Position numbers and translations under genes: made by a program
Assembly (NCBI GenBank): GCA_947471745.1
Contig: CANJKZ010000778.1
Location: 248,001 to 312,000, forward strand
DNA from: Closterium sp. Naga37s-1
Lineage: Eukaryota > Streptophyta > Zygnematophyceae > Desmidiales > Closteriaceae
Length of the DNA stretch: 64,000 bases
Direction of reading: 5' to 3'
In this document: positions 19,731 to 29,210 of the stretch, piece after piece
Layout: every line of letters begins with the position of its first letter
Numbering within the stretch: position 1 is the first letter of the stretch
The notes under the pieces: generated by a model
The model's database searches: none
Told to the model about the DNA's origin: nothing
Seen by the model: the letters and a program-made list of their open reading frames with translations, nothing else

Positions 19731-22094
19731 ATGGGTTGGGGAGGCATTACCTGGGCTATCCCTCGGCCCAACGCGCAATCACTGCTTTCATGGGGTCACA
19801 TCGACCTTCCCTGGTCCCCCACCCCTCACACTCTCTCCGTCCCCATCCTCCCTACTCTCCTCCTCCTCCTACTCGGGTTTATCCCAGCCGTCTCTCTCCT
19901 CTTCTTTTCCACGTCATCCTCCAGTCGTAAGCGAAAGGGTGCGAAAGCCGGCGAGGGCGAGGCGAAACTGGTAACCGGATCGTCCGCGATCTGGTCGTCC
20001 ACCTGGGTGCTGTGGCTTCGCGGAAAGTTCCCTCCAGGTCCCTGGGGTTTGCCGTTCTTCGGCAGTCTGCCTGACATCCTCCGCGATGGCGATCCGCACC
20101 GTCGGATCACGGATCTCGCGGAGATCTACGGTCCAGTAATGGGGATGCGTCTCGGCCGAACCCCAACGGTCGTCCTCTCCTCTCCAGCCGCAGCGCGCCA
20201 GGTTTTGCGGGATGCTGACATGGCATGCGCATCGCGGCCGGCGGCGATCACGTCCGCGTTATTAACTCACGGACCGCGCGATCTCGTGTTCGCGCCGTAC
20301 GGGCCGCCTTTCGTGCATCGGCGGAAGCTCGCGACGAGCCACCTATTCACGGCGGAGCGCATCGCGGCTTGGCGCGGAGTGCGGGCGGACGAGGCGGAGG
20401 GGATGGTGGCTGCGGTGGTCGATGAGATCGCTGCGGCGGAAAAAGCGGCGGGGGAAGCGGAGGGTTCCGCGTGGGCGGAAGTCGAGATCCGCCCGCATCT
20501 AGCGCGGGTGTCTCTGAACAATATTCTCCGCATGAGCTGCGGGCGGCGGTACCAGTTCAGCCGCCCGGGAAAGCCGGACGCTCTCGCAGACGAGGTTAAC
20601 TCCGTGATCTTTAAGATCGCGGGGCTCCTAGGGCCGTTTAACTACGTCGACCACGTGGCGGAATGGGATTGGTTCGACAAGTGGACCGGCGGGCTGACAG
20701 GCAAGTGCCGCGTACTTGCGCCGAAGCTTCAGAAATTCTTCCGGGGAGTGCTGGACGACCACCGCAGGATGCGGAGAGAGGAGGAGGGGAAGCGCGCGAA
20801 AGAGGCGGAAGCGGCGGCAGCGGAAGCGGCGGCGGCGGCGGCGGCGGAAGGGGAGGGGGAGGGGACGGAAGGGACGGGTAGCGAGGGTGAGCAGAGGCGC
20901 GGGGTGATGGAAGATGCTTCCACGTTCGCACCTTTAGAGAATCCGGAAGATCCGGAGAGGGACTTTTTAGATGTGCTTCTGATGCTGCAGAAACAGCAGC
21001 AGCAACAACAAGAGCAGCAGCAGCAGCAGCAGCAACAACAAGAGCAGCAGCAGCAGCAGCAGCAGCAAAAGCAGATGAATGGCAGTGCCAGCGCTGATGC
21101 TAAGGAAGAATCTAAAGGTGTAAATGGTTCCGTGAACGGGGGTTCTGGGTTCGGGGTTGGTAAAACCCCTGTTGCTGCAGCGGTAGCGGCAGGAGCAGCG
21201 GCGGCGGCTGGGTCTGGCTTGGTGGTAGATGACGTGGAGATCACTTCGCTGCTACAGGATCTGCTTGTAGCGGGTACAGACACTGCAGCGGTTAGCACAG
21301 AGTGGGCTTTAGCGGAACTAGTTAACCGGCCAGATGCAATGAAGCGGCTACAAGCGGAGATAGACGGCGCGCTAGAACAGTGGCACAGAGATCACGAATC
21401 GGATAAGATCAAATCGCAATCGGATCTCGAGGCGGCGTGGGAGCAGACGGGGGGCGAAGCGTTGCTCATGCGGTTACCCTATCTCCAGGCAGTCGTGAAA
21501 GAGATGCTTCGTATGCACCCTCCAGGCGCGTTCCTGATCGCCCATAGTACCACTGGCCCTGTAGATCTCTGTAGCGGCAGGTACAGGGTTCCTGCAGGGA
21601 CTATGGTGCTAGTTAATGTGTGGTCTATTTCGCGCGACCCGAGCCTCTGGCCCGAGCCTGACAGGTTCGTGCCGGAGCGGTTCCTGCCCGGAGAAGTTTT
21701 CGAGCTGCCCGAGAGCGGAACAGGGGAGGGTGTGAAGCGGATAGTGGGGGAGGAGGTGGATATGAGAGGATTTGATTTCCGCCTGCTGCCGTTTGGTTCG
21801 GGCAGGCGAATGTGTGTCGGGCAGAGGCTCGGGCACCAGCTGGTTACCATCATGCTGGGTCGGCTCGTGCACGCCTTCAACTGGGAAGCGCCTGTTACAG
21901 GCTCTTATAAGAGTGACTGTAACGGGAGTGGATATAACGGGGGAGATTGTAACAAGGTGGATTTGAAGGAGAGGTATGGGCTTGCAATGAGGATGGTGCA
22001 ACCTCTGAAGGCCCGTGCGTCACTGCGAGTGGGAGAGGATGGGAGACGGGCGATTGAAGCGTGGGGAGTGGGGAAGAGGGGAAGCAGGAAGTAG
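19731..22094 (+). CDS. Cytochrome P450 monooxygenase, plant CYP71-clan-like, single exon
   Basis: Haem-thiolate monooxygenase of 787 aa, probably anchored in the ER. A hydrophobic segment at residues 35-65 ([20 protein letters not shown]) precedes a basic stretch and the proline-rich hinge FPPGPWGLPFFGSL. The I-helix oxygen-binding AGTDT is at about 513-517, the ExxR pair (E591, R594) lies in VVKEMLR, PERF follows, and the haem loop FGSGRRMCVG has the Cys ligand at about 695. P450s are usually near 500 aa. The excess comes from a Gln-rich and Ala/Glu-rich insertion at about 350-500, including a run of about 28 mostly Gln residues (421-448), placed between the DVLLMLQ segment and the I-helix. 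Substrate and exact family are not determinable here. No introns are seen, unlike most neighbours. Confidence 0.92.
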   Translation: MGWGGITWAIPRPNAQSLLSWGHIDLPWSPTPHTLSVPILPTLLLLLLGFIPAVSLLFFSTSSSSRKRKGAKAGEGEAKLVTGSSAIWSSTWVLWLRGKFPPGPWGLPFFGSLPDILRDGDPHRRITDLAEIYGPVMGMRLGRTPTVVLSSPAAARQVLRDADMACASRPAAITSALLTHGPRDLVFAPYGPPFVHRRKLATSHLFTAERIAAWRGVRADEAEGMVAAVVDEIAAAEKAAGEAEGSAWAEVEIRPHLARVSLNNILRMSCGRRYQFSRPGKPDALADEVNSVIFKIAGLLGPFNYVDHVAEWDWFDKWTGGLTGKCRVLAPKLQKFFRGVLDDHRRMRREEEGKRAKEAEAAAAEAAAAAAAEGEGEGTEGTGSEGEQRRGVMEDASTFAPLENPEDPERDFLDVLLMLQKQQQQQQEQQQQQQQQQEQQQQQQQQKQMNGSASADAKEESKGVNGSVNGGSGFGVGKTPVAAAVAAGAAAAAGSGLVVDDVEITSLLQDLLVAGTDTAAVSTEWALAELVNRPDAMKRLQAEIDGALEQWHRDHESDKIKSQSDLEAAWEQTGGEALLMRLPYLQAVVKEMLRMHPPGAFLIAHSTTGPVDLCSGRYRVPAGTMVLVNVWSISRDPSLWPEPDRFVPERFLPGEVFELPESGTGEGVKRIVGEEVDMRGFDFRLLPFGSGRRMCVGQRLGHQLVTIMLGRLVHAFNWEAPVTGSYKSDCNGSGYNGGDCNKVDLKERYGLAMRMVQPLKARASLRVGEDGRRAIEAWGVGKRGSRK

Positions 22095-22129
22095 GATTCG
22101 ATTGGATGAGTTGAGAGCGGTTGTCTGCG

Positions 22130-22461
22130 GTGGAGAGCTACGGGTTGGCGATGAGGATGGTGCAGCCTTTGAAGGCCCGTGCTTCCCTGCGAGTGGGAGG
22201 GGATGACAGGCGGGCGATTGAAGCATGGGGAGTGGGAAAGAGGGGGAGCAGGAAGTAGGGCTTTTAGGCCACTGGTTGGTTGAAGAGCAGGGTTTGTTGT
22301 TGCATTGGATGGGTTGAGGGCGGTGATGCGTGGTGGAGATGTCTGTGGCTGCCCAAGAGGATGGTGCGCCCCTCGAGGCCTGTGAGTCGCTGCCAGTGGG
22401 AGGGGATGGCAGGCAGGCAATTGAAGCATGGGGAGTGGGAAAGAGGGGGAGCAGGAAGTAG
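22130..22461 (+). repeat. Two 3' copies of the P450 C-terminus after the stop
   Basis: The last codons of the P450 (AMRMVQPLKARASLRVG through IEAWGVGKRGSRK and stop) recur at about 22145-22257 and 22355-22461, the second more diverged. Both end in the same GGGAGCAGGAAGTAG. A faint third trace lies near 22550. Confidence 0.9.
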
Positions 22462-23341
22462 GGCTCAAGCCACTGGTGGAGTCGTGTGGATGGAGTGGGA
22501 CTGGATGGGTTGGGAGCGGTGATGCCTGGTGGAGAGGAGCGAGCTGGCCACGCTGTGAGTGGAAGGGGGTGCAGCCTGCAGGCTGGCTGTTCAGTAAAAA
22601 GCGTGGGAAGAAGATGGTGCGGAGGTGCAGGGGCATGCAGGAAGCTGAAAAATGTCTTGGGCTGCTTGTTGGATGATTGCAATGTTTACTGAAAAAAGTC
22701 TGAATGATTATCAGCATGTGCGTGGCTGCGTGTGTAGGAGGGGTTGGAAGGAAGGGCGGTGGGTGGGGGCCTAGGGCCACAAGCTGTGGGCTCTAGCAGA
22801 GGCTGGGCTGGAGTAGAGGTTGGTCTTCCCTGGCTGTGGGTTATGGCATCGAAACATGCCCTGGTGTCTCGGGCTAGCTGGGAAGGGAAACTGTAGGGGT
22901 TCATTATAGAAGCTGCTACTTACGTACAAGTTACATAATTTTTCTAGCCCCAGAAACAATAATCCTCTGGACAAAACGTTATTTATTACGGCATATCTGC
23001 AACAAGCTCCTCCATTCTAATTTCCAAGCTCCTTGGGGGTCAAGGAGTGGATGGAAGCTCTTTACCTTGGTACCAATATATCTGGTAGCCCCTTTGCACT
23101 ACATTGGCCTCTACAGGTTATGTTCTGTATTGGTGGTACCAGATATGGTACCGGTATTTCTGGGAAGTCAGCGCCTTTTTGTTACTCGTACAAGCATGTT
23201 CTCTGGTGTTCTGACCCGAGGCATGTCATGCTGGTATGTAATGTCATCACCTAATTGCTGAGCACAGTGCAGGCACTAATGAACCATTACTGAACTCAGA
23301 AATCAAAAGAAACCGTTACACTGTAATTTACGGTATTATTC
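22462..23341. other. Convergent intergenic region, no gene seen
   Basis: Contains residual P450 3' similarity to about 22560, then unremarkable sequence. A GGTACC-rich inverted arrangement (TTGGTACCAATATATC near 23068 and GGTGGTACCAGATATGG near 23132) is present. No ORF with family features. Confidence 0.5.
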
Positions 23342-24282
23342 ATGGAGCACGGATGGAGGACCTCTGGTGCTGCTACGAAGCATCCAATGGTTCCAGCGGC
23401 GAGAGAGGCACAGTGCAGGATGCAGTCCACTTCCATGTGCTCCACCCTGCCCTGCTGTGCCCAAGCAATCACCTCTTTCTCCTCTATTGCCTCGTCCATA
23501 CATGCAAGTTATCCACGCACTCGAATTAGCTGCTCACTGCTACAACCTCTATTGCCTCTCTATTGCCGTGTCAACATGTTACGAAGCGACCAGGGGCTTT
23601 AACCGTGAAAGCCGCAGGATGCCGTCCACCTCCATGTGCTCCACCCTGCCCCGCGCCATGACCTCTATCAACACAATTATCTCTATGATGTATCCAAGGG
23701 CTTTAAACGGGAGAGGCGCAGGATGCCGCCCACCTCCATGTGCTCCACCCTGCCCCGCGCCATCACATCACACCTACCAGCTGTAATCCCCTCGCTCATG
23801 TATCCTCATAGAATAGCAAGTGCAGTGCAGCTACGAAGCATCCCGGGGCTTTAACCGAGAGAGGCGCAGGATTCGATCCACCTCCATGCGCTCCACCCTG
23901 CCCTGTGCGATCACCTCTATCACCAGTACTGCCTCTATGATGTAAATCTGATGTTACGAGGCATCCAAGGGCTTTAAACGCGACAGCCGGAGAATCCAAT
24001 CCACCTCCATGTGCTCCACCCTGCCCTGCGCTGTGAAATCACTGCTACCACCTCTACTGCCTCTATTGCAATGTTAACATGTTACGAAGCATCCAGGGGC
24101 TTTAAACGGGAGAGCCGCAGGATTCGATCCACCTCCATGTGCTCCACCCGCCCTTCCGCGATCACCACTACCCACTCTATTGTCTCTGAATCGCCTCTAC
24201 TGTATCAGTATCCCTGTTCTTATGACGCATCGAGTGGTTTCAGCCTTGAGAGGCGCAGGATTCGATCCACCTCCATGTGCTC
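23342..24282 (-). repeat. Seven downstream copies of the last LOLITA exon end
   Basis: The segment encoding EHMEVDRILRLSRLKPLDAS and nearby codons recurs around 23400, 23620, 23725, 23870, 24000, 24130 and 24260 on the minus strand. Copies are 100-135 bp apart and 75-95 percent similar by eye. Spacers carry CTACTACCTCTATTGCC-like sequence. Only the copy at 24343-24539 is linked in frame to upstream exons. Confidence 0.85.
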
Positions 24283-24342
24283 CACCCTCCCCTGCGCGAT
24301 CACTGCTACCACCTCTATTGCCTCTATTGCCTTGTCAACATG

Positions 24343-26795
24343 TCACGAAGCATCCAAGGGCTTTAAACGGGAGAGGCGCAGGATGCGGTCCACCTCCATG
24401 TGCTCCACCCGGCCCTGCGCGATCACCTCGTCCAGACACAGACAAACCTTGCCATACCGGTCCAGCAGCGCCGCCTGGGTCGGCGTGCGCTTGCACGCCG
24501 CCCGGAGCAGATCGAGAATCATAGTGAGGATCTCCGACACTGGGTGTTGAGAGGGGGGGGGGGGGGGGGGGCGCGGGGTGGACAAGAGGAAAGGGGAGAA
24601 GAAAGAGGTGGGAAGTGCATGACGCCCGGAGCAGATCGAGAATCATGGTGAGGATCTCCAGCAGTGAATATCAGGGAAGAGGAGGGAATGGGGTTGGGGA
24701 GGAGCGGAAAGGGGGGACGGGACGGGTGGGTTGAAGGGGGGGTTGTGGGAGAAAGTGCGGGTGGGTGGATGTTACAATGAGCATTGTGGGAAAAGAATCT
24801 GAAATACTTCACAGTGAGCAAGTGGAGAATCATGGGAGAAAAGAAAAACAGTTGTCTTCGATTAGAGGGGAAGGAAGGGAGTGGGCGCGAGGGAGACATG
24901 GCTGGCGAGAGAGGAGTGGCCACTCCCTTCCTCTCGAGACATGGCTGGCGAGAGAGGAGTTGAAACGATACCAAGAGGGGTGGCAATACGATAGAAGGCT
25001 CAGAACAGATCAGGGAGGATCAGAGAGGATCAGGGAGGATCAGGGAGGATCAGGGAGGATCAGGGAGGATCAGGGAGGATCAGGAAGGATCAGGGAGGAT
25101 CAGGGAGGATCAGGAAGGATCAGGGAGGATCAGGAAGGATCAGGGAGGATCAGGAAGGATCAGGGAGGATCAGGGAGGATCAGGAAGGATCAGGGAGGAT
25201 CAGGAAGGATCAGGGAGGATCAGGGAGGATCAGGAAGGATCAGGGAGGATCAGGAAGGATCAGGGAGGATCAGGGAGGATCAGGAAGGATCAGGGAGGAT
25301 CAGGGAGGATCAGGAAGGATCAGGGAGGATCAGGAAGGATCAGGGAGGATCAGGAAGGATCAGGGAGGATCAGGGAGGATCAGGAAGGATTGAAGAGGCT
25401 CAGGATGTATATGACTTAGAGTGTACAGGCAGATGCAGTGCGGGAGACACATGCCAGCTCATCGTACTCACCTGCCAGCTCAGCAGCATACCCAAATGGC
25501 AGGTGCAAGCAACTCGCCAACTCACCGGTGTTTTTGAGAATTCTCAAAAACACTCACCATACTCACCCGCCAGCTCAGCATACTCGAGACCAGTTCAGCG
25601 TACTCACATGACAGCTCAGCACACTCACATGCCAGCTCATCGTACTCGTCGTCCCCAATGAGGTAGATGCGGATGTCAGCAATAGATGTGTAGACCACGT
25701 AGGTGTTGCTGGGATGGGATGGGGGGGATGGGGTGATGGGAATGGGATAGGGGGAGGTTGTTAGGGCGCAGGGATGTGAGCAATAGATGTGTAGACCACG
25801 TAGGTGTTGCTGGGATGAGGGGAGGGAAGGGGAGAGGGTGAGGGGAGGGAATGGGGTGAATGGATAGGAGGGGAACGTATGCACAGAACGCAGGGATGTC
25901 AGAAATAGACGTGTATACCACGTAGGTGTTGCTGGGATGGGTTGAGGTTGAGGCGAAATAAGGGGAGGCGAGATGAAGGGATGAAGTGAGGAGATGAGGT
26001 GAGACGAATAACAACCACACAGCTCAGGAAAAGAAAAGGTGCGGAGATTTCAGCACTGAGTGGTGCTAAATGTGGCCAGGGAGAGAAGGGGGAGGGGAGG
26101 GGAGGGGAGGCGAGAGGGGTGAGGAGTGAAGGGAGGAGGGTGAGGCGAGACAATGGAGGATTCAAAAGGAAATGAGGGAGGCGAGGGGATGCATTGAGGA
26201 GCGAGAAGGGGAATAAGTCAACTGGGCAGGAGAGACAGCAACAACTGCAACCAAACCACGCAGGTGTCGTTGGGTGGTGAAGCACCTACGTGTAACACCT
26301 ACTTGTATACAGCTACTTGTAACGCCTACTTGTATACAGCTACTTGTAACGCCTACTTGTGACACTTGTTCGTAACGCCTAACACCTACTTGTCACACGT
26401 ACTTGTAAAAAACCACGAAATGCTCTTCAAGAACTGCTGTGGAGAGGTTGTCGTGACCCAGCTTGAAGAGGAACGCTCTTTTTTCTATCGAGCAGTGCAA
26501 TGTAACACCTAGTTGTAACACCTACTTGTAACACCTACTTGTAACACCTACTTGTAACACCTACTTGTAACGCCTACTTGTAACACCTACTTGTAACGCC
26601 TACTTGTAACACCTACTTGTAACTCCTACTTGTAACGCCTACTTGTAACACCTACTTGTAACACCTACTTGTAACACCTACTTGTAACAGGCCACGAATT
26701 GCTCTTCAGGCACAGCGGTGGAGAGATTGTCGTGACCCAGCTTGAAGAGGAACGCACGCCATTGGCCGCGCTCGTCCGCTGATAGCCCGTGGAAT
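24343..26795 (-). CDS. LOLITA: LOLITA/TSPOON-like longin small subunit of the TSET/TPLATE complex (5' exon missing)
   Basis: Exons seen: 26682-26795 (FHGLSADERGQWRAFLFKLG), 25629-25708 (YVVYTSIADIRIYLIGDDEY) and 24343-24539 (LSEILTMILDLLR through KVCLCLDEVIAQGRVEHMEV to the stop). Phases 2 and 1 join exactly and give DDEYDELALSEI across the last junction. As I recall it, the plant LOLITA protein has the same order: a W-x-x-FL-KLG segment, VYT, VGKDEYDELALSE, and a C-terminal KDRxRRLIRLKP. Coatomer zeta and AP sigma subunits lack these. In plants the TPLATE complex works in clathrin-mediated endocytosis at the plasma membrane; LOLITA is its sigma-like subunit. The first exon (roughly 20 residues, initiator Met) was not found upstream. 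About 130 residues are covered. Confidence 0.75.
24605..24665 (-). repeat. Upstream partial copy of the last LOLITA exon start
   Basis: Sequence around 24620-24662 repeats the codons for EILTMILDLLRA just upstream of the complete exon, separated from it by a poly-G run at 24555-24571. Confidence 0.8.
25012..25392. repeat. 10-bp CAGGGAGGAT / CAGGAAGGAT minisatellite
   Basis: About 38 units with two main variants that alternate irregularly. It is in a LOLITA intron, purine-rich on the + strand and so pyrimidine-rich in the transcript sense. Confidence 0.95.
25528..25553. repeat. Perfect 26-bp palindrome with GAATTC core
   Basis: GTGTTTTTGAGAA followed by its exact reverse complement. It sits among copies of the exon 25629-25708 donor region (GCTGAGCTGGCGGGTGAGT on the minus strand). 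Confidence 0.95.
25775..26275 (-). repeat. Partial copies of the YVVYTSI exon start
   Basis: Copies of CAACACCTACGTGGTCTACA with its CCCAG acceptor occur at about 25785-25812, 25905-25935 (AACACCTACGTGGTATACAC) and, decayed, at about 26255-26275. They precede the complete exon at 25629-25708. Confidence 0.8.
26283..26690 (-). repeat. 13-bp minisatellite amplifying a splice donor
   Basis: On the minus strand the unit is TGTTACAAGTAGG. That is exactly the junction of exon 26682-26795 with its intron (codons Cys-Tyr, then AA and GTAGG). Around 20 units lie in two blocks separated by a partial copy of the exon itself (about 26410-26480). Confidence 0.85.
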
Positions 26796-26899
26796 CTGAT
26801 TGGTCAGGTGGATCAGGCATGGGAGGAGAAAAATCTTAGTTAATTCAAAAACGGGATCTGACTGGTCTGGTATATCAATCACAGGTGGAGAAAACAAGG

Positions 26900-27923
26900 T
26901 AACGGCTTGAGCCGACTGCCGCTCCCGCTTCTTGCCCTTGACTGCCTAACAGTCCTTCTGTTGCTTTGTTCGAGGAAAGGGCCAAAGAGGACGACGAGAG
27001 GGGCGAGTAGTAGGAAGAGGTTGCTTCTGATACGTCTCAAAAAACTCTCATTTCAACTGCCACTCCCGCTTCTTGCCCGTGTCCTCTTTGTCCTTCAGTT
27101 GCCTTGCTCGAGGAGAGGGACAGAGAGGACGACGAGAGGGGCGAGTAGGAAGAGGAGAGGGACGAGGACCGAGGAAGGTGAGCAGGAACGAGGAGAGGGA
27201 GGAGGACTCTTTGTCAATTCCTCACCTTTCCAAGAGAATATTCCCTGTCTTATTCGTTATAAGCAGGCACTTGAACATGTCTGCTTCTATTTAATCCGAA
27301 TATTCGCGGTATCAGTCAGAGTCGAAACTGAAACTGCGGTATCCTATCGAAGCTAACGCTATGCTGCAAGCATTGAATCTGCGAGAGCTATTCTGCCATG
27401 CTCGTTTGCACTCCTCACGTTTCCAAGGGTTTTCGAAGCTCGTTCGTGAGCAGATGAGTTTGTAAGTGCTCTTCTCTAGGCTCGAATCGACTCGCAACCG
27501 AAAGAGCCTCTCGAAGCCCCAGCGCCACGGCAACAACACACTACGTGACGAGGCACTACCACTGATCTGCAAGGCTCCAAATGGGACTGACGAGAATCAG
27601 CCGGGACCGGCTTGCTCTCTCGCTAGATTCTAGTTCGCAACTCGGCTGAAAGACTCGCTGCTGGCAGTGCGCGTTTTGAATTTACGGAAGCCAGACAAGG
27701 GGGGATAGAATGTAAATGTTGTTTAGGGTTCGTCTATCTCGGTTCGTAGCTTTTCTTCACGTTTGAGAACGGTTTTCAGGTACACCACTTTCAGAAACGC
27801 TGCGCACCGAACTTAACCATTGCATATGTCAATCTCGCCCGTAGTCAACTCCTGACACACTTCTTCTATCCATATTTCGGGGCTGTTCGCCAGCACCAAT
27901 GAAGCAAAAAACTATGGGATAAC
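26900..27923. other. Region upstream of LOLITA, first exon expected but not found
   Basis: Contains a roughly 100-bp direct duplication (about 26915-27010 and 27060-27150; GCTCCCGCTTCTTGCCC and CGAGGAAAGGGCCAAAGAGG-like sequence). The seam is CTGATACGTCTCAAAAAAC, a decayed palindrome. No convincing exon encoding an N-terminal longin strand was recognised on the minus strand. Confidence 0.5.
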
Positions 27924-28965
27924 GACGGGATCAGGAAGGTGGGTCTCGCCTTCCTGATCCCGTCAGTTAGGGTTCGTTTACCTCCGTCAGCCTGGTCAGC
28001 CCGTAAAAAAGGTGCCGAGCCTCCCCAATTGTCCAAACCAACAATCAAAGTGGGTGTCTTGCGAACGCCCCCATTTGTCAACCAAAACGAACTGCTCGAC
28101 GGCATATGGAAGCGGGGACGCAACTTCGTCCCCAGGCAAAGTTCCATCCCCAAGCCATGCCATCGCCATGCTGGCCCTGCTCGACAGGCACGCAAACCCT
28201 TCCGCGGCACGTTCGCGGCTATTTCGACTTAGGCTTTTTTTTCAGCGGTCAGCCCGCAATCTGGTGTTTTTGGGCTTTAACGCTCTGTATCATGAAGGGT
28301 TAAGGGTTAGCCTGTCGAACGCGACGTTAACCCTTCAAGTTCAGCCCCCCCGAAAGCTCCCAGCCCCTTCTCTCAAGCGTAGACTTTAGCCTAGCTCTAG
28401 CCCAGCCTTCCAATCCCCAGAAGGGCTAGGCATTGGTTTCATACGGGAGGGAATACCCACCCCATACTCTACGAAAAAATTCCCACCAGAGCCCGTGCCC
28501 TAATCTCTCCCATCTCTGCCCTGAAAATGTCCCATCCTCCAACAACCAAACCAGTCAGAGAGAGAAGTGCACGTTTTTTTATTCCCTTGATTTACCCTGG
28601 TGCCCATGCCATCCCTCCACAAATTTTCATCCCTGCCCACGATGAAGATGGTGGAAGGAGGGGCTGCAACATCGCCATGACAGCCCCCTCCTTCCGACCT
28701 TGGGAGGCGCTGCTTCCGATTTGGGGGGAGGGGGGGGTGGGCTAGGAGAAGTTACTTCGAAATCACCTCTTAGCTCTAGCCTAACCCTAGCGCTCCAAGG
28801 AGGTGCCTGCCTGTCGAGCAGGGCCGCTGCGTTTTTCGAAGCACAGCGATGGCACAGCCGTCGCATTGCCGTTCAAAGGGGATTGGGGGGAAGGTGGGGA
28901 CGGAGGTTCCCGATGCGGTTGCGAAATTTCGCAACCGCAGGCGCAGAAGTTTCTTGAACGGCATT
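27924..28965. repeat. Cluster of nested inverted repeats
   Basis: A 16-bp stem with a 9-nt loop (27924-27939 with 27949-27964), an 11-bp stem TGAAGGGTTAA (28293-28303 with 28327-28337), an 18-bp exact inverted pair (28173-28190 with 28808-28825), a 24-bp perfect palindrome (28915-28938, arm GCGGTTGCGAAA), and an outer 10-bp pair TGCCGTTCAA around it (about 28866 and 28953). No transposase-like ORF is visible, so a foldback or MITE-like remnant is possible. Confidence 0.7.
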
Positions 28966-29210
28966 ACGGCCAAACCTCGGAGGTGGGTTACGACTCCGTT
29001 TCCAGATGCGGTCGCGATGCCGATGCCATTTTTTTCATTTCAAATTACGATTTCCTGGCGAACAGCACCTTATCTGCTAGTTTCCTCTATATCTTCACGC
29101 CCTCACCTGTCGACCCCGACGCTGCAGGCACGTTTCACTCCATAGCACAAAATTTATTCCGTCAGACGATGCTTGGATTATCACCCTACTAGTTTCGAGA
29201 CGACGCAAAC

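Noticed and set aside
20638-21298. Antisense ORFs of 97 and 189 codons under the P450
   Set aside because: Ser/Cys/Pro-rich shadow frames of the poly-Gln and poly-Ala coding sequence.
23342-26285. Coatomer zeta subunit as identity of the minus-strand longin gene
   Set aside because: The KVCLCLDE segment fits zeta loosely, but the DDEYDELALSE junction, the W-x-x-FLFKLG exon and the C-terminal RLKPL fit LOLITA as I recall it better.
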